Below are positions 4,683-7,085 of a stretch of 7,085 bases of DNA, in pieces. A program made the translations under genes and the position numbers. Numbering within the stretch: the stretch's first letter is position 1; each line of letters starts with the position of its first letter. The notes under the pieces were generated by a model that was not told where the DNA came from, did no database searches, and saw nothing but the letters and a program-made list of their open reading frames with translations. Location of the stretch: positions 1 to 7,085 of the forward strand of contig VGXJ01000094.1 of assembly GCA_016873375.1 (NCBI GenBank). Direction: 5' to 3'. The DNA comes from Phycisphaerae bacterium. Its GTDB lineage: Bacteria; Planctomycetota; Phycisphaerae; Phycisphaerales; SM1A02.

Positions 4683-6653
4683 CACCTTGCGGAGGTAGAC
4701 GAGCCACTCAAGGGTCAGCACGGCAAGCGCCGCGAGGATGAGCCACGGCCAGAGCGCGCTGCGGGCTGACTCGCCGCCCTGCACACCTCGCACGGTCTCC
4801 AAGCCGAGGGACAGCGACTCGAGCGTGCCGATGCGGCCCTCCCGTGAATCCTGCAGCGCCACGGCAATCGGTCGCGATCGCTCCTCGCCATCCTGCTGCC
4901 AGCGCACGGCCCAGATCCCCGCCTGGCGCAACGGCCCGACGATCATCTGTGCGGGATCCGTCACCGGGATCTCCTGGGTGCGCGAGGAGGGCGACGCGAG
5001 CGCGATCGACCGCACGCCGGTCGGCAGCCTGACGGGCTGCGTATCACCCGGCGCGATCGTGGGCAGCGCCACTTCGCGGCCACTGGCCGCCAGGAATTCG
5101 ACGGCGTTGGCCATGAAGTTCACGAAGCCACGCTGGAACGGCCAGTTGCTGTCCAGCGGATTGAAGGCCACGACGACCGCCTGCGCACCTGCCCGGGCGA
5201 GCGTGATGACCAGCGGCCCGTCGCTGCCCTCGACGATCGTCTCGACATCGCTGGCAGGCGAGTACGCCATGGCACGCGACACGCCGAGTTCATCAAGGTT
5301 CACGAACCGCAGCAAGGGATGCGCGGCCTGGACTGAGCGCATCGAGACATTCGTCTTCTCGCCGTAGGGGTTCAGCCCCTCGAAGGGAACCGACCCACCG
5401 AGCACGAGGTAGCGGGCCGGGGGCAACGCAGGCGGCGAGGCGCCATCGAGCACGACCACATCGAATGCATCGAGCCATGCGGGATTGGCGGCCGAGCGCG
5501 TGGTGAACTCCTCAAGCGTGATGGCATCGACCGACTTGACCGGGAGTGCCTGTGCGACGCTGCGCGTGATCGATGATGCCCCGACCAGCAGCACGCGCGC
5601 GGCGGCAGCCGGGGCGGCGACCATCGCCATGCGGTTGTCGGCGGGCTGGTCATCCGTCTCGACGAGGCGGACCTCGACGATGCCGTCGGGCTTCACGCTG
5701 ACCGATGGGAACGACACGCGCACCTCGCCGGGCAGCCAGGTCTTGCGCGATGGGTCCTCGCCGGCAGCGGGCACATCCACACCCTTGGGAAGCACGGCTC
5801 GCAAGGCACCATCGACCCAAAGCTCGACATCCGAGTGCAGCGGAGCCTCGTTCCAGTTCATGATGCGCGCGAAGACCGCCACATCATCGGGGTTGCCGGC
5901 CAGTCGTGACACGCCTGCCCCGGCCACGCCCGCATTGCGCGCGGTGGGCGAACCCATGGGGTGGTAGCGCAGACTCTCGCCTGGCTTGACCACGCACCGT
6001 TCAAGGTCGGCAATGCGGCCGTCGGACCAGAGTTCCAGCGTCACGCCGCTTTCCTGCGGAGCGCCCTGCTTGTCGGGATTGGGCACCTCCATGAAGGAGC
6101 GCGCCACATCAAGCGCATCCACGAGGGAGGTCGTCTCGTCGGTGGCCTCGATCGCATCGATCGCATCGTGCGCACGCGCGGCGATGGTGCTGAACGGGCT
6201 CAGCACGGTGGCTTCGCGCGCGAGCGTCACCACCATGACCTCCGGCGCCTGCGAGAACAGCCCGGCGCCGAAGAGCGCATCCACGCGCTCATGCGCCTCC
6301 CGCTTGGCCTGCTCCAGCCGTGAGCGGCCATCGGCATCCTTCACGCCCATGCTCGCGCTGCGATCGATGAGCAGCACCACGCGACCGCTTTCGACGAGCC
6401 CCAGATCAGCCTGCGGCTGCGCCAGCGCGAGAGCGAGGAGGGCGATGGCGATCGCCTGCAGGATCAGCAGCCACGACATGCGCATGCGCTGGAACAGGCT
6501 GTTTGCGCGCAGATCCTCGACCTGACGGGTCCAGAGCAGCGTGCTCGCCACGGTGCGCTTGGGCCGACGAAGGCGCAGGATGTAGAGCGCGAGCAGCGGC
6601 GGCAGCGTGGCAGCCGCGAGGATGATCCCCGCCAGCGGTGCAAGCCACGTCAT
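4680..6653 (-). CDS. BatA-like membrane protein with VWA and GATase-like domains
   Basis: A 657-residue protein. Residues 1-80 form a BatA (aerotolerance) N-terminal region with two membrane segments (about 4-26 and 60-79) around a basic loop (LRLRRPKR). A VWA domain follows (about 91-225) with an intact MIDAS metal site: DRSAS (D97, S99, S101), T175 and WSDG with D211. Next come a beta-rich Ig-like region (about 250-345), a Rossmann-like/class I glutamine amidotransferase-like region (about 352-525: RVLLVGAS, VVVLDGA, YLVLGG), a short beta domain and a C-terminal membrane helix (about 634-654) ending in LRKV. The Cys-His-Glu triad expected of a working amidotransferase is not evident, so that fold is probably structural. 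Most of the protein should lie outside the cytoplasmic membrane. Its ATG overlaps the stop of the upstream DUF58 gene as ATGA, implying translational coupling. Such proteins accompany MoxR ATPases; the exact function is unknown. Confidence 0.85.
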   Translation of the reverse strand: MTWLAPLAGIILAAATLPPLLALYILRLRRPKRTVASTLLWTRQVEDLRANSLFQRMRMSWLLILQAIAIALLALALAQPQADLGLVESGRVVLLIDRSASMGVKDADGRSRLEQAKREAHERVDALFGAGLFSQAPEVMVVTLAREATVLSPFSTIAARAHDAIDAIEATDETTSLVDALDVARSFMEVPNPDKQGAPQESGVTLELWSDGRIADLERCVVKPGESLRYHPMGSPTARNAGVAGAGVSRLAGNPDDVAVFARIMNWNEAPLHSDVELWVDGALRAVLPKGVDVPAAGEDPSRKTWLPGEVRVSFPSVSVKPDGIVEVRLVETDDQPADNRMAMVAAPAAAARVLLVGASSITRSVAQALPVKSVDAITLEEFTTRSAANPAWLDAFDVVVLDGASPPALPPARYLVLGGSVPFEGLNPYGEKTNVSMRSVQAAHPLLRFVNLDELGVSRAMAYSPASDVETIVEGSDGPLVITLARAGAQAVVVAFNPLDSNWPFQRGFVNFMANAVEFLAASGREVALPTIAPGDTQPVRLPTGVRSIALASPSSRTQEIPVTDPAQMIVGPLRQAGIWAVRWQQDGEERSRPIAVALQDSREGRIGTLESLSLGLETVRGVQGGESARSALWPWLILAALAVLTLEWLVYLRKV

Positions 6654-7085
6654 CGCAGCAGCCCTCGCTTGCGCAGGTAGTCCAGCAGGAGTTCGTCGAC
6701 CGGCGTGGTGGTGGGTACCGGAACATGCACGATCCCGCGGCGCACGCAGAAGTCGCGCAAGGCCGTGGCGTGGGCGACGGTCGCCTGGCCATACGCCTCG
6801 AGCGCCTTCGAGGTGATCGTCATCTCGACCTCGGCGCCGTCCTCGCTGTCGATGAACCGCAAGTCACCGGTCAGGCCGTGCATGCCCGGGTCACGCTCTT
6901 CCGGGGCGATGAGCTGCAGCGCATACACATCGAAGCCGCGGCCTGCGACCGAACGCAGCCCCTTCTCGGCGCCGTCGCGCAACAGGAAGTCACTGAGCAC
7001 GATCATGACACCTCGGCCCTGACGGCCCAAGGCGATCGTGCGCATGGCATCATCGAAACCGGCATCGCCGACGGCCTTGCGGTCG
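6650..7085 (-). CDS. DUF58 domain-containing protein, C-terminal part
   Basis: The gene enters from the right edge; the first full codon on this strand ends at base 7084 and 144 residues are visible. The sequence continues upstream of an in-frame ATG at 7045 without a stop (DRKAVGDAGFDDA...), so that ATG is internal. GVMIVLSDFLLRDG, followed by FDVYALQLIAPEERDPG and DLRFIDSEDG, is the typical DUF58 C-terminal pattern: a VWA-like strand with SDF, the P-E-E/D turn and a D-x-E-x-G segment. Full DUF58 proteins are about 290-420 residues, so half or more is missing. The protein is normally encoded next to a MoxR AAA ATPase and VWA membrane proteins, and the 4-base overlap with the VWA gene fits this. 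The substrate and process are not known. The last residues, LDYLRKRGLLR, are a family-like C-terminus. Confidence 0.85.
   Translation of the reverse strand, partial: DRKAVGDAGFDDAMRTIALGRQGRGVMIVLSDFLLRDGAEKGLRSVAGRGFDVYALQLIAPEERDPGMHGLTGDLRFIDSEDGAEVEMTITSKALEAYGQATVAHATALRDFCVRRGIVHVPVPTTTPVDELLLDYLRKRGLLR

Noticed and set aside
6148..6173. Short direct repeat of ATCGCATCG-like units
   Set aside because: It encodes the repeated dipeptide pattern AIDAI in a helix of the VWA domain. Two to three imperfect units inside a coding region are not evidence of a repeat element.

Overview
The window is a dense, GC-rich, wholly bacterial chromosomal segment. It holds eight protein genes and no intergenic gap longer than about 80 bases. 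I see no rRNA, tRNA, CRISPR array, insertion sequence or phage gene. The gene families suggest Planctomycetota, perhaps Phycisphaerae: a CT398/HP0958-type coiled-coil zinc-ribbon protein, a DUF58 plus BatA-like VWA membrane protein pair, a CdsA with a relaxed signature, and little Shine-Dalgarno signal. This placement is an inference from gene content, not from a marker gene.

Layout. Bases 1-712 (+) hold the 3' part of a TIM-barrel sugar phosphate isomerase/epimerase. Bases 791-1681 (+) encode phosphatidate cytidylyltransferase (cdsA), which makes CDP-diacylglycerol in the membrane. Bases 1743-2483 (+) encode the coiled-coil/C4 zinc-ribbon protein. Two genes follow on the minus strand: a small zincin metallopeptidase (2530-2964) and, upstream of it, a class 1B-like dihydroorotate dehydrogenase (pyrD, 3019-3957). 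Diverging from pyrD across only 41 bases is a + strand gene (3999-4643) whose product joins a TPR-like N-terminus to a YggX-type Fe(2+)-trafficking domain. Converging on it from the right is a minus-strand pair coupled by an ATGA overlap: a DUF58 protein (6650 to beyond the window end) and a 657-residue BatA-like VWA membrane protein (4680-6653). This pair looks like the end of a MoxR/DUF58/VWA cassette whose ATPase would lie beyond base 7085.

How it fits together. Most of the window is housekeeping: membrane lipid synthesis, pyrimidine synthesis and iron/Fe-S protection, followed by an envelope-associated VWA cassette. The most unusual item is the TPR-YggX fusion. It shares a very short divergent promoter region with pyrD, whose class 1B relatives work with an Fe-S partner subunit (PyrK). 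Other points worth noting are -10-like hexamers 6-9 bases before several start codons (possible leaderless mRNAs), a Glu-to-Lys change at a probable metal-ligand position in the isomerase, a degenerate CdsA signature, and hairpin-forming sequence in both convergent intergenic gaps.
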